The notes: generated by a model not told the origin, from the sequence alone. Shown: positions 22,033-34,258, counted from the stretch's first letter. The stretch is 64,000 nucleotides of DNA from Chrysogorgia sp. JL179-B06 (GCA_035772405.1 JAYKKM010000351.1:511501-575500); one strand, 5' to 3'. Made by a program: numbers and translations.

Positions 22033-23190
22033 TTAATGGTTAATTTCGTTTATACTCGCTCTGTTTTTCAATTTACCAGCAGACGTAACACTTGATAAGT
22101 TGTTTACTGAAATGCATCATGTTTCTTTTTTAGTTTACATATTTTAGTCGATTTTTTTTCAAAGAAACGCTTTTTGCGGAAATGGCGAGTACTTTCCTAG
22201 TTTCTATATAAAGTACAAACATTGATTTTTATGCTTTTAACAGAACAAACGTTTCAACACGCATCAGTGGTCGCCATTGTTGTCTGCGAGGGTTTACCTG
22301 CCCACAAACACGCAATTGATCAGCGGTTTTGTTAAAAAAAAACGTTGACGCGCGCACAGTCAAAGATGACGCGCGCGCTGACCAGAAACATAATACGTTT
22401 TTCGCCTAACCCTGACTCTGCTATATTTCGAACAATTCTTGTAAGAACTATAACCAACATTGCCATTCACCATGGTAAATGCGTTTTGCAAAGCAATGCA
22501 ATATTGTCGCCGAAATGATTGTTATAGTATCACAAAATACATTATTTGAACCTGTGATGTTCATCAGTTGAGCCTGCAGTCATAAACACTATAAACTCTT
22601 GTATGAAAACAACATATATTGGGGATGAGGGTAATACATGACAAGTTTGGGAAAATTGATAAGTTCAATCTAAGTCCAACTAACATCACTCGCTATCTTC
22701 GAAGCAAACGACGTCCCGCAAGAGTCGAATAAACGCAAGGCATTTTTATCTCAGTGATCGGAGCACGGACAAGCGACGTTCTATCTGACATGTGTTCAGA
22801 TGATTCATCCTCAGCGAAGACCTACGAGGAACTTTTGACTGTTTTGAAGTGATTTTTTTAATTTTCTGTTTCTCAGATCTCTGTTGCAAGAAAACCGTTT
22901 TTTGCTGAAAAAAGTTCGTTAGCTCCTAAATCTTAAAATAAACCGTTGTGGAGGAATTCATACAAAATTCCCGCGGTCCATTGATAAATTGAGCATGCGT
23001 GGCAAATCAGAAACGTTCTTAGATTAAATCTAGACAAGGACAGAGTAAGAACATGAAAACTGTATGCCCTTATTGTAGGTCTATTAGCAGAACTTGTTGT
23101 TGTTGAGATCCTGATAGTTAATGTTTATAGTAGTTTTTTCTGTATATGTCTTTTATATTGTAGTTCTATAATAATTGTATATGTACGGGG
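22033..23190. other. non-coding interval
   Basis: No plausible gene or classified repeat was recognised. There are short AT-rich frames only. Confidence 0.45.
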
Positions 23191-23202
23191 TTTGCCTAAT
23201 TC

Positions 23203-23500
23203 ATAGTCAATCGAGATATGGTCTGGAAACTCGGCAAACTTCAAAGCGACTATAATGAGCTATACGTTTTGATGTTGAACCGTACCTTACACCGTGCACA
23301 TCCTTTGTTTTAGGTTTATTAATATTTAAACAACGTGGTTGAGCGATTAAACCCAAACGATTCTATTGGATGATTGCTTCATTATACTAAAATACAATAG
23401 CTTCAGCGACCGTGCACAAAATTGCATAAAGACGAACAAAAAGATAGAACAAAGACTTTAGCTGAGTTTCCAGACCATATCTCGATTGACTATGCCTAGT
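23203..23500. mobile_element. foldback family E, full copy
   Basis: The left end CATAGTCAATCGAGATATGG is mirrored by CCATATCTCGATTGACTATG at the right, with CTGGAAACTCGG / CTGAGTTTCCAG next to it. About 300 bp, non-coding. Other copies lie at 20565-20705 (partial) and 29690-29990 (inverted orientation). Confidence 0.7.
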
Positions 23501-23729
23501 TGGGACTTCGTGTCCGTTCGCTGGTCGCTTATCAAATTCATTTTATTGTAATTGTATGTCATTGTATTATGTTTGATTTGAGTTTGATTAAAGCCTCTAT
23601 CATCAAATCTAGACCGTAAAAAGAAATAGAACACATTTTCGCGTTTTCCGATAGAGTTACAAACACTTGTGGAAATCTGAAAAACTCGAAATTTCTTAAA
23701 ACTTCCAAAGCTAATTAGAAACTATACGG

Positions 23730-24375
23730 GTTTTACTACATCCCGGGCGTTCTTTGTCAGCGCCCGCAAGCAATCGTCTTCTGCACGATCCTTTGGATCT
23801 GGATTATTCGCGAGAGGTGGGACGAAATGAGAGATTGTACTGCTATCATACGATCGGACATGCCTGTATGATGAAATACATCATAGAACGGCTAACCCCA
23901 AAACAACTTAGATCCCAACCCTAACCCCTGCCTAATGGTTTTCTAATACTAACCTTAATACTAATTATTATTATTAGTCTTTATTGAAAAACATACTTAC
24001 AAACAGACGTGCAAGTTTACAAAAAATGTATACTTTACTTACTATTATGACTATTATGTACACAAAGGAAGAAGTTAAACAAAGTTAAATAAACATCTAT
24101 TACAAAAGGAAGAATGTAATCATGCCCACGTTTGCGTAGGCTGCGGGGGGTTCTCAGGTTAGGAAGTAGATCATGGTTAGTGTCCTTTATAATCTTATTC
24201 CAGAGTTTTTTTGTCATTGGCAGAAATAATGTCTCTTGGCAGAAATAATGTCTCTTGGCAGAAATAATGTCTCTGGAAGGAGATACTACAATATCTAGGT
24301 GGTAAGTATCGTCCAGAAGATGATTGCTTGCGGGCGCTGACAAAGAAAGCCCGGGATGCAGTAAAACCCGGCAAA
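23730..24375. repeat. foldback repeat with three tandem 19-mers
   Basis: The arm near 23735-23785 (ACGGGTTTTACTACATCCCG, then CGCCCGCAAGCAATCGTCTT) is repeated in reverse complement at 24315-24370. Inside lie three direct copies of 'ggcagaaataatgtctctt' (24219-24275). It is non-coding. Confidence 0.65.
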
Positions 24376-24672
24376 CTATACACCATTAGGGATCACGTGT
24401 TCATGGTTTCTGTTATTCTAAATTCGCACTCGTATTTCCACAACTCTATGGCTTTTAATATTTAAAGTAAAAGCACTTTAACATTAAGTTAGGTTCAACG
24501 TTTATATTGTTCTTGAAGCTGGAATATTATCCACTGTTTTTTTCCACGTAATACAACCGTGATACAACGTAAGGTGCAACGTACAGTATCTAGATTACGT
24601 ACCAACATTTGAACAATGTATAATCGGTAATAATAACATCACGTCAATATTAACGATTTCATCTGATCTCCT

Positions 24673-24783
24673 TCAACTCGCACTTTTCTTTATTCTTTCC
24701 AAACGCTTACGTAATTCCAATAGGTCATTCGTACTTTCTGTTGCACGTTCAACGCCGCTGGAGGCATCCTCATTGGCCTTTGG
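24673..24783 (-). CDS. CKAP5: CKAP5 last coding exon with stop codon
   Basis: Acceptor TTTAG at 24784-24788, then 36 residues (PKANEDASSG...) ending LRKRLERIKKSAS and TGA at 24675-24673. The tail matches the vertebrate CKAP5 C-terminus (DLKKRLERIKSS). It starts in phase 0, in register with the exon at 30190-30288. A degraded TTAA-type foldback element begins about 25 bp on the intron side of the acceptor. Confidence 0.9.
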   Translation of the reverse strand, partial: PKANEDASSGVERATESTNDLLELRKRLERIKKSAS

Positions 24784-24808
24784 CTAAATGAACAATATAA
24801 TAAAATAC

Positions 24809-25436
24809 GTTTGGACATTGGCAACATAAATCACAATTTCAAATTTTTAACTTTATGATTAACAGACAGGCTTACGAAGGTAATCCAAGTAAACAAAACT
24901 ACTCTTAAACAAAACAACAGCACTAATTTTGACCAAAGACAATCCTGTCGTCCGCCATGTTGTTGTCATACTTTCACTAATTAACTGGGAAGTTGGTGAC
25001 GTCACACCTCGGGTAAACCTGACGAAACTACTCTGTGGGTAGCCGAGTTTCCGCGAAATGCTTTTTAAAATGGTGTGGTTCAATTAAAAAAGGAAGACAT
25101 TCACAAAAATCGAGTTTCAAACTTATAAAGACACAAGGATGGCTAGATAAAAAGTTTGCTTTACCCTGGTTGTGACGTCACACGTATATCGAAAATACAT
25201 CCAAGATGGTGGACAATGATTCAGGTTAGCAACTTTGACCACAGTTAATAGTTTTTATAAAATTAGATGTACACAAAATAAAAGCCAAACCATCTTACTC
25301 TATTAACTGTGCTTTGACAGTGCAATTGATACACTTAATTTTATGAGCATTTTTACAACCTCAAACTACTATATTCCTGCTATTTAAGTTGCATACTTTG
25401 ATCTAAAAGGTACTTATTTTTTATTGCCAATGTCCT
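24809..25436. mobile_element. Kolobok/T2-like MITE, diverged copy
   Basis: The ends GGACATTGGCAAC / ATTGCCAATGTCCT are inverted, and the right end abuts TTAA (25437-25440). The interior (GGTGACGTCACACCTCGGGT) is related to the copies at 26279 and 35047. The left TTAA has decayed. Confidence 0.65.
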
Positions 25437-25440
25437 TTAA

Positions 25441-26278
25441 AGGAAACTGTACGGCAAAATATAACTTACTTTTAGATAAAAGGCCGTTAAGTATAACGTT
25501 TAAACATGTGAATAGTTTTTATACGGTATCTGCTCTTGTACTCGGGAAATAACGTTTTCAGTCTCGTATTTTATGCTTCTGGACGCCGCCATTTTAGAGT
25601 TTTGTTAACGGCTCAAAGTTGATGTACAGCGGTGGTCCTCGTTTCCATTTTGACGACATTGAGTGCGTCTTTTATTCCGTCGAACAAACTCCAGAATGAT
25701 ACAAAATGGCGGCATCCAGAAACATAAAATACGAGAATGGAAACATTATTTTTCGAGTACAAGAGCATGAGATATCGTAAAGCTACAAACATTTCTAAAC
25801 ATAATACTTATAGTCAAACCGGATGTTCCCTTGCGCACAACATTGCAATATTCAAGAACAACATTGCAATTTCCACTGGTGGATTCAATCAGCAACTTGC
25901 AAACGCTTTATCACGATTCAACGGGTTGCTTAAAAGACATACATGTGATGTAATACTTGAAGGTAATGGCTCTAACTTTATGTAGAATTTAGCATTATCC
26001 AAAGTTAGGGATTGGCGGGTCGAGGAATCGTGATAAAGCATTTGCAGGTTGCTGATTGAATCCGTCAATCAAAATTGCAATGTTCTACATCAAAATTGCA
26101 ATGTCGCATACAAGAGAACATCTGGTTTGACTATAAAGACTTTTATTTAAAAGTAAGTTTTCAAAAAAACTACTTCAGTTCCCTTTTAAAACTACTTCAG
26201 TTCCCTTAAAAGTACTTCAGTTCCCTTTTAATAAAGAGCAGCAGTGTTTTACCCGGGTTTTTACTTAAAGGGATATGG
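25441..26278. mobile_element. composite of foldback elements
   Basis: Starting at the same TTAA that ends the previous element (TTAA then AGGAAACTG), the arm GTATTTTATGCTTCTGGACG (about 25568) is mirrored near 25712-25735. Inside, a second palindrome (AGTCAAACCGGATGTTCCC near 25813; GAACATCTGGTTTGACT near 26120) is centred at about 25980. Three short direct repeats of 'actacttcagttccctt' follow at 26170-26235. A related tail is found at 37330-37470. There is no coding frame. Confidence 0.6.
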
Positions 26279-26793
26279 CAATATAAATTAACTTTGTCTC
26301 ATTTGAAAGAACTCGTAAAATGGTATAAGAAGACCTTTTACAATTTTTCTGTATCTTTCTTGGTTTTTGAAATATTTCAGATAATTATGACAACAGCCTA
26401 CAATCCGCCATCTTGTTGTAATATTTGACCTAATTAACTAGGAAATTGGTGACGTCACAAGCAGGGTAAACCTGATGAAACTACTCCAGGTGACCGAATT
26501 TCCGCGGAAGGCTTTTTAAAATGTTGTGGGCCAATTGAAAATGGAAATAGTGCAACATAATCGAGTTTCTGGCTCATAATGTCGTAAGGTTGGCAAGATA
26601 AAAATTTCACTTTACTCTACTTATGACGTCACATGCATATCGAAAATAATTCCAAGATGGCGGACAGCACGCTGTCTTTCGTCAAATTATTTCGAAAACC
26701 AAAAAAGATAAGGGAAAATTGTAAAAGGTCTTGTTATACCATTTCACGAGTTCTTTCAAATGAGACAAAGTTAATTGATATTGCCATATCCCT
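26279..26793. mobile_element. Kolobok/T2-like MITE, copy A1
   Basis: A 515-bp foldback with AGGGATATGGCAATAT at one end and its complement at the other, flanked by TTAA on both sides (26275-26278 and 26794-26797). It is very similar to the copy at 35047-35576. TTAA plus AGGR termini is the signature described for T2/Kolobok elements. It is non-autonomous. Confidence 0.8.
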
Positions 26794-26805
26794 TTAAGAG
26801 ACACT

Positions 26806-27937
26806 CAAAGTGAAAAGGTGGTGAACTGCCGACAGTTTTAGCAACGAAATACTGACGTTTCGAGCGGAGCCCCTCATCAGAGTAAAACGTGATGAAATGA
26901 AATAGAATGGGTTTATATAAATGCCAAAAGGGTGACGTAAGTTGAAAACAGCCAATCAAATGTACGGGAGATAAACAAACTGACAATTAATGAGATGCGA
27001 ACATGTTAAATCATTTTCTATTTTTACAGTCGATCAGCAAAAAGAAAATAATAAAGAGTACTCAAGTGACTATCGCGGTAGGAAACAAAAACTTGGAAAG
27101 GAATGAAAGTGCATGAGCTAATAATCAAGTTCATTGCAAACTAAAAAAAACAAAAAATCGTGTAGGAAATTAAATAAACGAAAATCGTTCGTCCGTCTGC
27201 GGTTATCGTTATACCTGAGATGGGAAGAATGGCACAGGCTTTCATGTCTAAAACCAAATGGTTAGAGCTATTGAAATGGCGGGATACAGGTTTGTCAACA
27301 TCATTGTTCCTCACGGATCGAAGATGTTCATCAAACCTGTCTGAAAACCGTCGTCCAGTTTCACCGATGTAGATTTTAGGTCATTTATCGCAAGAAATGC
27401 AATGGACGTGCACGTGCATGAAAAAGCATGACAGATAGTGTGGTCGGATTTAGGGGGAAGTATAATGACTGTGGAAGAATTGAGGAAAGGGCATGTGTAG
27501 CAACGGGCATGGCCACAAGAATATATGTTCCGCTGGTCCCAAGGTTTTTTGTTCAAAGGCACTATGTGTTATGCTCGGGCATAATAATAGATGTGAGACA
27601 GTTATTAATGAAATATATTTAAAACATAACAAACAATAAGAACTGAATATCGCTTAATTCTCGATCGTGTTTGTAAAACGTCTCTTATTCGCAAGCGTTC
27701 GATGAACTTCGATCTGTCACATGACACGCATGAAACGCACGTGTAAACTTATCAACTATCACGTGTCAATCAAATTAATATATAATCTACATTACACTAT
27801 GTACTAAGGAATCACGGATATTTGTATTAAGGCGAAAAGATATCAAAGGGTTATCGGTGAAAATGGCCGACGTCTTACGGGCTTGTAATATGCTATCATT
27901 ACTAAAATTCTCGGCAGTTCACCACCTTTTCACTTTG
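26806..27937 (-). mobile_element. Penelope-like element remnant (PLE-1)
   Basis: Read on minus, a decayed GIY-YIG-type region follows the usual PLE order: RNIYSCGHARCYTCPFLN, then ICHAFSCTCTSIAF, then remnants equivalent to the endonuclease arm (FQTGLMNIF near 27311). The 3' part contains CTGATGAGGGGCTCCGCTCG followed by AAACGTC (26854-26880), a hammerhead-like core. The whole is bracketed by inverted copies of CAAAGTGAAAAGGTGGTGAA, which fits the inverted pseudo-LTRs that PLEs can carry. Frames are broken, so it is inactive. Confidence 0.75.
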
Positions 27938-28956
27938 CTATATATTGTGTATGTTGCATAATTTATTACTGAGAATTGCAAATGATGTTGAGGAACATTC
28001 TGGACCCACTGTTTATGATATAATTGACCCAAGTCAAACAATCTGTTCCAGTTCCAGTTCCAATCTGTTCAAGTTAAATATATTACCATATGGGATACAT
28101 CATTCTTAGATAATATATTATCTTCTGGAAATAAACTTTATACTTTCTTAAGTAATTCTGTTAAAAAAGTTTTTTGCTGTTAACTAAATTGCCAGAAATG
28201 ATTTCAGTTGTTCAGTTTATTATTTACAATATAGTGACTCATTTTCTGGTGATTTATTTACGATAACAAACAATGAACCATTTCATTCACTAACAATTGC
28301 CCTTAAATGCCCTTCTCCTACTCTCAATTAAATTTTCAACATTGTTTGTTGACTGCAACACGGTTGCAATCTTCAAGATTTCTGAAGATAATCTTACTTT
28401 TTTATTTACACTCAACAGATTTATACGGCATGCCACACCCGTGTAGGACATGTGTATTACTTGATGTTGAAGGTTTAGATAACCTGTCACATTATATTGA
28501 AAATACTCTCCCGCGAAATACTGCAGTACCCCTTTGACATTATGAGAGTAAAATTAAGAAATAAAGATATTCAAAATAATATTCCATGTGAGAATCAGAA
28601 TGAACCTAAAAATATTTGTCATCCACGAAAAGCTGGAATTTGGCAAGTTGCAAACTTTGTTCGGAAGTGGGCACTGTTGTAATTTACAACCATGGTTGTC
28701 AATTATCCAATAAAATCAAAATTCATTTTCATAAGATAATGGACAACCTCCTTGACAAGCAGTTCCAAATGAACTTTGCAGCACTTCTTGGCCAAGTAAT
28801 ATCAAATCAACTTTAACTACCTAATTCTAGTCTATCCAATACAAAATTGAGTAATTAAGAAATTTTTTAACAACTCAATAACATGATGGCATTTTTGTAC
28901 ATGGATCTAACGATAATATATGTAGTATGTACAGTATAAAACATGGTTTTCATTAA
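27938..28956. other. intron sequence with unclassified frame remnants
   Basis: Two overlapping plus-strand frames (28307-28537 and 28497-28682; for example YGMPHPCRTC and HPRKAGIWQVANFVRKW) look protein-like. They are interrupted by stops within 200 bp, like an old transposon exon. I could not assign them. Nothing else was recognised. Confidence 0.35.
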
Positions 28957-29426
28957 AGTGCCCATAACCGCAAACATTTTTATTGTCTTATTTGGAAGAA
29001 CTTTTAAAATGATAAAGTAACTTCTTTTGAAAATTTTCACTCGCTTTCTTTTTGAGATATATCAGTTTGTTTGATATGCAAATATCTGGAATTTCGTCAC
29101 ACATGCATAATGAGTTATCAGAGAATGTTATATATCTTTGCGTTCATGAAATAAAAACACTAAAATGTGAATAATACGTGTGTGCGTTTCTCCCAGAACA
29201 CCAAACGTCTTGATTTTAAAGGATTTCGTTCAAGAATGAAAGAGATACACACATTTCTCCAATAAGTCATTATGCATGTTGACGAAATTCCAGACATTTG
29301 CATATCAAACAAACTGATATATCTCAAAAAGAAAGCAAAGAAACGAAAATCTTCAAAAGAAGTTACTTTATCATTTTAAAAGTTCTTCCAAACAAGAGAA
29401 TAAAATATTTTGAGGTTATGGGCACT
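28957..29426. mobile_element. TTAA MITE, family B copy 1
   Basis: A 470-bp foldback, AGTGCCCATAACC... with its complement at the other end, flanked by TTAA on both sides. It is closely related to 62447-62927, and a half copy lies at 36590-36717. Confidence 0.8.
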
Positions 29427-29689
29427 TTAAGCTTTCTTTACAAAGATTTATTGCTAATCAATTGAATATTACCATTGATAAGTAAACTTTATTACTTGTC
29501 AATATTAATTATTGTCACTGTTTATGATTGTATCATGATAAAAATTGGATGTCATTAGATTGTGCGAACAGTTCTAAAACGTAGACGCATGTGCGCATTG
29601 CGTGCCTATTTTTGTGTTTGTCGATGACATCATGTGACGTCATCAAGTTACAGCAGCAGACGAAAGACGTTTGCCTACATATGATCATA

Positions 29690-29990
29690 GTTAATATAGA
29701 AGAGATGGTTTGGAAACTCGGTCTAAGTCTTTGTTCTAGGTTATTGTTCACGTTTATGCAAATGTATGGGCACTTTCACACTTGCTGAACACATTGTATT
29801 TTCTGTATAATGAAGCAATCATCCAACAGCAACATCTGGGTTGAATCGCTCAACCATGTTATTTAAATACTAATAAGCAAACAACAAAAGGTTTGTGCAC
29901 GGTCAGGACCATTTCAACCTAAAATCACAGCTCATTATAGACGCTTTGAAGTTCGCCGGCTTTCCTAACCATTCCCCTCTGTTAACTATG
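29690..29990. mobile_element. foldback family E, inverted copy
   Basis: It contains GATGGTTTGGAAACTCGG and the complement of the family E body (AGCAATCATCCAACAG, TTGAATCGCTCAACCATGTT), more diverged than the copy at 23203-23500. Confidence 0.6.
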
Positions 29991-30189
29991 ATATGATACA
30001 TAAAATATCTTGCTTCCATCTTGAATTTATTGTCCACTCACGAAGTATATTGGGCGCTAAATGACCTGTCCTTAGCAACCGGTTGTCTAGCAACGGAATA
30101 CGTCCGAACAACCTTAAGTCATTTTAAAATAGTGTTGAGCTCGTGCAAAGTACGCTCTAATACAACGTAAAGTGTGATGTACAACTTAC

Positions 30190-30288
30190 TACTTCTGGCA
30201 AAATAAGATTTTCCTCAGAAACACCAGATGACAGAGGTGCAATGACTATCGGTTTGTCTGAAGTCTTCTGGTGACTTGGAAGACCAAC
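30190..30288 (-). CDS. CKAP5: CKAP5 exon, C-terminal linker
   Basis: A 99-bp exon in phase 0, acceptor CCCCCAG, donor GTAAGT. It encodes VGLPSHQKTSDKPIVIAP... to LPEV. The GLPSHQKTSDKP segment plausibly aligns with the GLDNTKQDDRPP stretch of human CKAP5. It joins in phase to the last exon at 24783. The preceding exon found (33839-33916) ends in phase 1, so one exon is missing between them. Support is weaker than for the TOG exons. Confidence 0.65.
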
Positions 30289-30359
30289 CTGGGGGAAAAA
30301 GTTAAAAAACGAAAAACTGAAAATAATTTACAACCAGATGGAGAGCAAGAACCACAGTG

Positions 30360-31700
30360 AGGCCCTTGAGAGTGAAACATTTCACTCTATGATGCATGGC
30401 ATTGGTTCGAAACGTTATACCTCCTATTCATTGTATCGAAAGTCATTTTTAGCACCAGTACACCACCTCGAGGTATGAGTAATTAAACATTAAAAAAACC
30501 GCGACGAGTAAATAGTTAATCGAGTATGGCCATATACAAGTTGGCAGACTTCAAATTACCGACTAACAAACGAGCTATGTTTATGTTGGAAGGGGCGGTC
30601 AGATACCATGAGCTCGAGTCGTATACCAGCTCATGTACGACGGGAGCAAATAATATGGTACGTATACCGTGTTTAGATAAGAGTTTATAAAATAATTTTA
30701 CTCTAGGCACGCTGTGATTGGTCAGCTTGCCGGTCTCGATCAGACTACGGAGACCGGAATGACGTATCAAAATCAAAAGCGTTATATATATATCAAGTAT
30801 AAGTATAAGCAAACGTATTCTATTATTTTATAAAAATAATAGAATACGTTTGCCTAGGTTTCTATAACGTGATCGAAACCCTCGTGAAGTAATAAAAACA
30901 CTCGAGAAGTTGGGAAAGCACTCGCCTCGGCGGCTCGTACGTCACTCTGGTTTCGATAACGTTATAGAGACCCGCGCAAACGTATTCTAGTATTTTAAAT
31001 ATAGACATGGCATTTTCTCGCCCCCTTTTCCAGAGAAAAAACCCCGCCGGAATGGCCGGCTGTACACAGGCTAAGTTTTACATGCACCTCCTCCAACATC
31101 ATTTACTGCATTTCCCACAGGAAATGTTGTATACTCTACATCGGTGAAACTGGCCGGCGTCTGTCTGAAAAATTAGCCGAACATCTTCGTTCCGTAAGGA
31201 ACGATGTTGACAAACCCGTCGCACGACATTTTAATTGTGGCAACCATTCGTTTTCGGACGTGAAAGTTTGTGCCATTTCAGGTTGGGATGATACCCGCAA
31301 ATAACAAAAAAGCGTCTCACATTCTCAAACTTGGAACTATTTATCCCCATGGGCTTGACGAACGCTTTTCTTTTAATTAATCCCTCTGAAGTCATCATTG
31401 TTGTCATGCAAGGGCGGAAAATAACACTGGCATGGATTTTTTTCATTTCACTTCAAACTTGTTAGCATTCCTTTGCATTGTTTACTGATTGACGTTAAAA
31501 ATAACAAATAACTTTCCTATTTTTACATCTCATTAATTATTTGTTATTGTTTTTTGGCTTTCTTTTGTCATATGATAATTTGTATATAAAAGTTTCACTC
31601 AGTTTTCATTTCACTTTACGTTTCACTCTTTGACGAAAGGCCTTCGTTTGAAACGTAAGACCTCTTACGCACTATTTCCGCACTAGACCAACCTTTTAGA
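30360..31700 (+). mobile_element. Penelope-like element remnant (PLE-2)
   Basis: The best-preserved part (about 31095-31370) reads NIIYCISHRKCCILYIGETG, then RRLSEKLAEHLRSVRNDVDK and PVARHFNCGNHSFSDVKVC. This is a GIY-YIG endonuclease domain of Penelope-like elements, with GETGRR as the diagnostic turn. A shifted frame then gives LKLGTIYPHGLDERFSF, the usual domain end. Hammerhead-like remnants lie near 30385 and 31625 (TTTGACGAAAGG...GAAACGT). The middle (30510-31010) is occupied by another repeat with a strong hairpin. It is inactive. Confidence 0.75.
30808..30853. repeat. perfect A/T-rich hairpin
   Basis: The arms GCAAACGTATTCTATTATTT and its exact complement are separated by only a few bases. 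The motif CAAACGTATTCTA recurs near 30977, marking a repeat boundary. Confidence 0.75.
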
Positions 31701-32587
31701 GTATTGATTTGTATAACATATATAATACGTTATTTAGAAATTAACTAAAGACACACTCATGAGTGAACTACTTCACGAGCAAGTGCAACATGTTTTGTAC
31801 GTACGGGAAAACAATGCTGATTAAAACTCAAAGGAAAAATTGTTGTTCTCGAAACGGAATATCAACCGCCATACCTTGTTTTTATCATACTTTTTCTGTA
31901 TCAGAAGAAGTCGATCGCGGCAACTCAAAGCCTCGCCTACAACAAAACCAAGAAAGAAAGTCGAATGATGAACGTTAAAGCAAAGAAGAAGAAAACACAA
32001 AGTGTAGGCATATAATGATATCCAGAATATATTTCACAAATAATGGTCAAATTCTTGAAAAACTAAAAACCCTGAACAACGTACACAAAGCCTCGGGTCC
32101 AATGATATATGTTATATACGGAGGTCTCACGGTAATAACCATAGGTAAGCTAAAGTTGCTGATCTACGAGCGAAATGAAAACACGCCGGCTCCTCTTTTC
32201 GCGCGACACGCCATGTAGAATTCAACTTCACACACTAACAACTTCACAAAGGCGACACTCAAAATACAGAAAACTACCAGGTGAATTATCAAGAACATAA
32301 CAACACTTTAAACACTGATAATTTTACTACATCATCACAAATTAGTTGGGTTATGAATACGTCGCACAGACACGAAATTAGCATTATTTCATCGCATTAA
32401 TACTGATGCGGGATCATAGTGCATGAAAAATTAATCTCATTGGCCATCAGAAATAAACAAACTATGATTTCTATGAGAACCTGCAGGGAGGCTATTAATA
32501 TGGAAAATTATATTTGTTGACAAATCTAGGCAAAATGAAAATCCACTGCAAAACTGTATATAAATATAAGGCTACTTATATTTTATT
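31701..32587. other. intron sequence, nothing recognised
   Basis: No credible exon or classified repeat was found. The missing CKAP5 exon predicted from phase should lie somewhere between 30289 and 33838, but I could not identify it here. Confidence 0.4.
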
Positions 32588-32753
32588 GCAAAGTGAAAAG
32601 GGGGTAAACTGCCAAGATTTTTAGTGACGATATACTGACGTTTCTAGCGGAGCCCTTCATTTGGGTTTTTTTTTACTCTGATGAAGGTCTCCGCTCGAAA
32701 CGTCAGTATTTCGTCACTAAAAATCGTGGCAGTTTACCACCTTTTCACTTTGC
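32588..32753. mobile_element. short inverted PLE terminal repeat with hammerhead-like core
   Basis: Inverted ends GCAAAGTGAAAAGGGG / CACCTTTTCACTTTGC are the same terminal sequence as PLE-1. The plus strand holds CTGATGA, a short stem region, CGAAAC and GTC at 32678-32704; a decayed copy lies in the opposite arm. It is consistent with a solo pair of PLE pseudo-LTRs. Confidence 0.6.
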
Positions 32754-32949
32754 TATATATCCAAAACACTGTCTACTACTCTTATATTTTATTGTCGACC
32801 ACTGGGCACCGGTTAAAAAGTGCGAATTATATTACGCAAAGGTGTATACCCTTGGTAAAAACCTATTTATTTACTTCGAAATTAATAGGACATGTTTGAA
32901 CTTACCGGAACATGTCAGTTGGTTATACCTTACGCACCGAGGGGACAAA

Positions 32950-33690
32950 CTCATCATCAAAACAAATTCATCATAAGAAATTCATCATTACAAGAAATTC
33001 ATCAACAACAAAAAAATTATCAACAAAAAATTCATTAACAAAAAAATACATAAAAACCAACGACAAAAAATTCATCAACAAAAAAATACATCACCAAAAA
33101 CCATCATAAAAATTTATCAATCATCATATAAAATTCATCATCACAAGAAATTTATCATCAAAACAAATTCATCAACAATACAAGTTCATCAACAAAAAAT
33201 TCATCAGCAATACAAATTATCAACAAAAAAATCATCAAAAAATTCATCAACAAAAAAATACATCGACAAAAACCAAATTTTTCATCATAAGAAATTCATC
33301 ATCACAAGAAATTTATCATCAAAACAAATTCACCAACGATACATATTCATCAACAACAACAAATTCAACAAGAAAAATTCATCAACAAAAAATACATCAC
33401 CCAAAACCATCATAAAAATTCATCATCACAAGAAATTTATCATCAAAACAAATTCATCAACAATACATATTTCATCAAGAACAAAAAATTCAACAAGAAA
33501 AATTCATCAACAAAAAAATACATTACCAAAAACCATCATTATAAAAATTTATCATTGTAAGAAATTCATCAAAACAAATCCATCAACAATACAAATTCAT
33601 CAACAATACAAATTCTTCAACAAAAAAATTCATTAACACAAAATACATCACCAAAAATCCATCTTCATAAAAATTTATCATCATTTCACA
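32950..33690. repeat. 'ttcatcaacaaaaaa' minisatellite
   Basis: About 740 bp of imperfect tandem units of roughly 15-17 bp (TTCATCAACAAAAAA with many variants: TTCATCACAAG, TTATCATCAAAACAA). It is strongly purine/pyrimidine skewed, with almost no G on the plus strand. Confidence 0.85.
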
Positions 33691-33838
33691 ACAAAGTGTG
33701 GTGAAGTTTGTCAGCCACTATCTGATGTTACGTAAATGAAGTAAAGAAACATAAGATACACAATGAACATTCTGTTATTATACTGATAGTTCGTATTATG
33801 GTAGTAGCGGCAACAAAACTAGACACGAAATTATTTAC

Positions 33839-33916
33839 CGGTAGTTTTCGATGGAGCCAATGCTGGTCTTGATGAAATATCCTTGATTTCTTGCGCGGAG
33901 TGTAAATCTATATTTC
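33839..33916 (-). CDS. CKAP5: CKAP5 exon, C-terminal linker
   Basis: A 78-bp exon, acceptor GGTAG, donor GTAAAT. With the split codon from 34646 it reads GNIDLHSAQEIKDISSRP, then ALAPSKTT. It joins the preceding exon in phase (1 base plus 2) and ends in phase 1. Sequence similarity to vertebrate CKAP5 is low, as is normal for this linker; phase and position carry the call. Confidence 0.7.
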
Positions 33917-34258
33917 CTACCACATAACACAAAAATAAAAGAATTTTAAAAAATAAACGAGAAGCCAATGCTTGTCTAAAAGGAACAAAAATATGAACAT
34001 CTGAATATCACTTCTTTAATTTGGTTAATGCGAAATATCAAGTTCATTTGGGTTGATATCATCTTCGATGTTCAAATGCTTAAAGTGACCCTAAGACGAA
34101 ATATGAGGGACATCTTTTTGTTGTTTTGTATTACAGAATATCATCTTAGGTTAATAAGTGTTGTCATTTGCAAAAGAAGTTATCAATGAACATTTTATCA
34201 CAAGTAATTCAAGTTCTAAACTCAAGTAAACTTTGTCCGCCATTAATAATCCGCCATA

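Noticed and set aside
32015..32218. Plus-strand frame containing LEKLKTL, reminiscent of the missing CKAP5 YLERLK exon
   Set aside because: It is on the opposite strand from CKAP5, the match is only a few residues and the splice sites do not fit.
32950..33690. CRISPR-like array of short spaced repeats
   Set aside because: Units are imperfect and directly adjacent with no unique spacers, and the DNA is animal; it is a minisatellite.
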